Below, one piece after another: positions 49,825 through 51,818 of a stretch of 51,818 nt of DNA. A program made the translations under genes and the position numbers. The notes below the pieces were generated by a model, which was given only the letters and a program-made list of their open reading frames with translations, was not told where the DNA came from and made no database searches. Numbering within the stretch: the stretch's first letter is position 1; each line of letters begins with the position of its first letter. Origin of the DNA: Clostridia bacterium (lineage in GTDB: Bacteria > Bacillota > Clostridia > Oscillospirales > CAG-272); the NCBI GenBank assembly GCA_017473085.1, contig JAFUNF010000001.1:1-51818 (forward strand), written 5' to 3'.

Positions 49825-51654
49825 ATGAACTTCTTTGAATCAAACTCAAACTATTTCGATTTATTCGACGTCTTGCTATTGTTTGGTGGTTTAGCGATAT
49901 TTATGTTTGGCATGAACATAATGGGGCAAGCACTTGAGCGTTCAGCAGGAAATAAGCTTCAAGGCTTACTCGGTAAGCTAACAACCAATAAAATGGCAGG
50001 CTTTGCCACAGGTCTTGGCGTAACAGCAGTAATTCAAAGCTCCTCTGCTACAACTGTAATGGTTGTTGGCTTCGTTAACTCGGGGGTAATGACTCTAAAG
50101 CAAGCAATTAACGTAATTATGGGTGCCAATATAGGCACTACCGTTACCGCTTGGCTTTTACAATTAAACGCCATCGGCGGTGGTGACAATGCTCAGCTTG
50201 AGCAAATATTAGTATTCTTCAAGCCTATGTCATGGACTCCTATTTTGGGCTTAATCGGTATTGGCATACATATGTTTGCAAAATCAAGCTTCAAGAAGGA
50301 TATCGGCTCAATATTACTTGGCTTTACCACACTTATGTTTGGTATGGATATTATGTCAGATTCCGTTTCTGTGCTTTCTTCAAACGAAGCATTTAAAAGC
50401 TTATTCACAATGTTTGCCAACAACCCCGTATTCCCAATCATAGGTGTTCTTGTTGGTGCGATAGTTACGGGAATAATTCAATCAAGCTCTGCATCCGTTG
50501 GTATTTTACAAGCTCTTTCGAGCACAGGGGCTATTTCAAATGCTATCTCAATTCCAATTATTATGGGGCAAAATATAGGTACATGCGTGACTGCTCTGCT
50601 TTCCTCTGTCGGAACCAACAAAAATGCTAAACGTACGTCTTTTGTTCATTTAATGTTTAATGTTATCGGTACGGTATTGCTTTTAAGCGTTTATTGGATT
50701 GTTTGGGGCATTACAAGAGATTCTTGGACTTTCTGGGGCGAATCCGCTGAAAATTGGATTCCTGTGTTCCATTCTGCATTTAATATTGTTTGCACAGCAA
50801 TATTACTTCCTTGCTCCTCTCTTCTTGAAAAGCTTGCTTATGCGGTTATCAAGGATGACAAGAAGGATGAAAAGGACGATAAGCTTGTTCTTGACGAAAG
50901 ACTTCTTAACACACCAGCTGCTGCTATTACCGTTTGCCACAACGCAACAGTTACAATGGCAAAGGATGCAATCGGTGCCCTTTACGATAGCTTAGATTTA
51001 TTTAAGGAATACTCTAAGGAAAAGGCTGAAAAAATTCGACAAATCGAAGACAAAACGGACCATTACGAGGATGTTATCGGCACATACCTCGTTAAGCTCA
51101 GCAGTCGTGAAATAGGTGACCAAGCCAGTGACGATGCAGCAAAGTATCTACATTTAATTGGAGATTTTGAAAGAATTTCCGACCACGCGGTAAATCTCTT
51201 AGAGTCTATTGAGGAGCTAAAAGATAAAAAATTAGAATTTACTCTTGAAGCTCAACGAGAAATAGCTGTGCTTTGTGACAGTGTTAAAGAAATACTACAA
51301 ATTTCTCTTGATAGCTTTATTAACAACGACCTTGAGCTTTCTCTAAAGATTGAACCTCTTGAGCAGGTAATTGACAATCTAAAGGAAGCTTTAAGAACAA
51401 GACATATTGCAAGATTGCAGGGTGGATTCTGTACAATTGAGGCTGGCTTTATTTGGTCAGATATTCTTACAAATCTCGAAAGAACCTCAGACCACTGCTC
51501 CAACATCGGTGCTTGCATAATTGATGCATCACAAAATCGTCTTGACCTTCACGAAACTGTAAAGGCTATAAAGGACGATTCAAATCATTTTGCTACGCTG
51601 TACGAGGAATATATAAACAAATACGCTCTTCCTGTTTTTTCCTCTCATGAATAA
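49825..51654 (+). CDS. Na/Pi cotransporter family protein with PhoU-like domain
   Basis: 609 residues. The start MNFFESNSNYFDLF at 49825 has AAAGGA upstream; the ORF runs open further up without signals. Two inverted QSSS repeats (TAVIQSSSATTVMVVGF and TGIIQSSSASVGILQAL) plus GANIGTTVTAW and GQNIGTCVTAL define the NptA/PNaS symporter fold (about 1-350, eight or nine membrane segments). The C-terminal 400-600 is a helical PhoU-like domain (YLHLIGDFERISDHAVNLLE and DILTNLERTSDHCSNIGAC). Imports phosphate with sodium; the PhoU-like part probably regulates it. Control by PhoP is suggested by the upstream repeats. Confidence 0.9.
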   Translation: MNFFESNSNYFDLFDVLLLFGGLAIFMFGMNIMGQALERSAGNKLQGLLGKLTTNKMAGFATGLGVTAVIQSSSATTVMVVGFVNSGVMTLKQAINVIMGANIGTTVTAWLLQLNAIGGGDNAQLEQILVFFKPMSWTPILGLIGIGIHMFAKSSFKKDIGSILLGFTTLMFGMDIMSDSVSVLSSNEAFKSLFTMFANNPVFPIIGVLVGAIVTGIIQSSSASVGILQALSSTGAISNAISIPIIMGQNIGTCVTALLSSVGTNKNAKRTSFVHLMFNVIGTVLLLSVYWIVWGITRDSWTFWGESAENWIPVFHSAFNIVCTAILLPCSSLLEKLAYAVIKDDKKDEKDDKLVLDERLLNTPAAAITVCHNATVTMAKDAIGALYDSLDLFKEYSKEKAEKIRQIEDKTDHYEDVIGTYLVKLSSREIGDQASDDAAKYLHLIGDFERISDHAVNLLESIEELKDKKLEFTLEAQREIAVLCDSVKEILQISLDSFINNDLELSLKIEPLEQVIDNLKEALRTRHIARLQGGFCTIEAGFIWSDILTNLERTSDHCSNIGACIIDASQNRLDLHETVKAIKDDSNHFATLYEEYINKYALPVFSSHE

Positions 51655-51717
51655 AGTAAAAAAGCTAACCAGTGGTTCAATATCATTAAGTTAAGAAAGA
51701 GCAAAAAAGAAAAGAAA

Positions 51718-51751
51718 ACTCCCAAACAAGCGAAAAAGCAAGTTTGGGAGT
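51718..51751 (+). terminator. hairpin downstream of the Na/Pi gene
   Basis: ACTCCCAAAC / GTTTGGGAGT with a 14-nt loop, weak T tract. The remaining bases to the window end are AT-rich with no gene seen. Confidence 0.65.
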
Positions 51752-51818
51752 AATTTATGCAAAAAAGAGCATGAGAAAAAAGACAGGTGGCAAATCTGTC
51801 AAAAAAATATTGCAAAAA

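Overview
This 51.8 kb window looks like chromosomal DNA from an AT-rich, low-GC Gram-positive bacterium of the Clostridia type, probably an uncultured gut or host-associated lineage. The grounds are strong AGGAGG-type ribosome binding sites, GTG and TTG codons near starts, sigma-A promoters with 17-bp spacing, many hairpin plus U-tract terminators, lipoproteins with classical lipoboxes, AsnA-type asparagine synthesis, a BspA-like LRR/CotH surface protein and a Na/Pi symporter with a Pho-box-like promoter. No rRNA, CRISPR array, complete transposase or phage gene was found.

Layout. (1) 1-13.8 kb is a long leftward block. It runs from two RlmD-type 23S rRNA methyltransferases through several small unrecognised genes, an SGNH hydrolase, a PP-loop ATPase coupled to a flavodoxin/ferredoxin protein, Nif3, GDPD, GNAT and P-loop proteins, to a beta-helix lipoprotein. 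The small genes are separated by three families of short repeats, and some copies still read as the RlmD C-terminus, so this looks like a gene-cassette accumulation site. (2) 13.9-18.2 kb holds RlmA, a three-gene set (HPr-kinase-like, PqqD-like, S26-like peptidase), a GT2 glycosyltransferase, RadC and tRNA-Arg(CCU). (3) 18.2-19.8 kb is a small cassette (XRE regulator, Cys-rich mini-protein, JAMM metalloprotease) bounded by two 166-bp direct repeats, with a perfect 22-bp operator palindrome. (4) 19.8-30 kb is mixed housekeeping: HD protein, second SGNH hydrolase, tRNA-Leu, 2-hydroxyacid dehydrogenase, YgjP-type protease, smpB, ssrA (tmRNA), a PnuC transporter behind a structured leader, an EamA exporter and asnA. 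(5) 30-47.5 kb carries two large Cys-rich surface proteins around an information-processing core (rpoC, rpoB, rpsT, rpsR, ssb, rpsF, rnhA). (6) 47.5-51.8 kb holds tRNA-Lys, an alpha/beta hydrolase, an SDR oxidoreductase and a Na/Pi cotransporter.

Links between genes. smpB and ssrA together supply ribosome rescue. rpsF-ssb-rpsR is the conserved S6-SSB-S18 operon. rpoB-rpoC stands on its own consensus promoter and is not next to the stalk genes rplJ/rplL. RlmA and two RlmD paralogs cluster as rRNA modification genes.

Most unusual material: the repeat-bounded small-gene array around rlmD; two hairpin arrays of the same design but different sequence; the PP-loop/EFR1 pair; the kinase/PqqD/S26 trio; the XRE-Cys-JAMM cassette; and the unassigned leader in front of pnuC. 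All functional calls rest on reading motifs by eye. No database search was possible.
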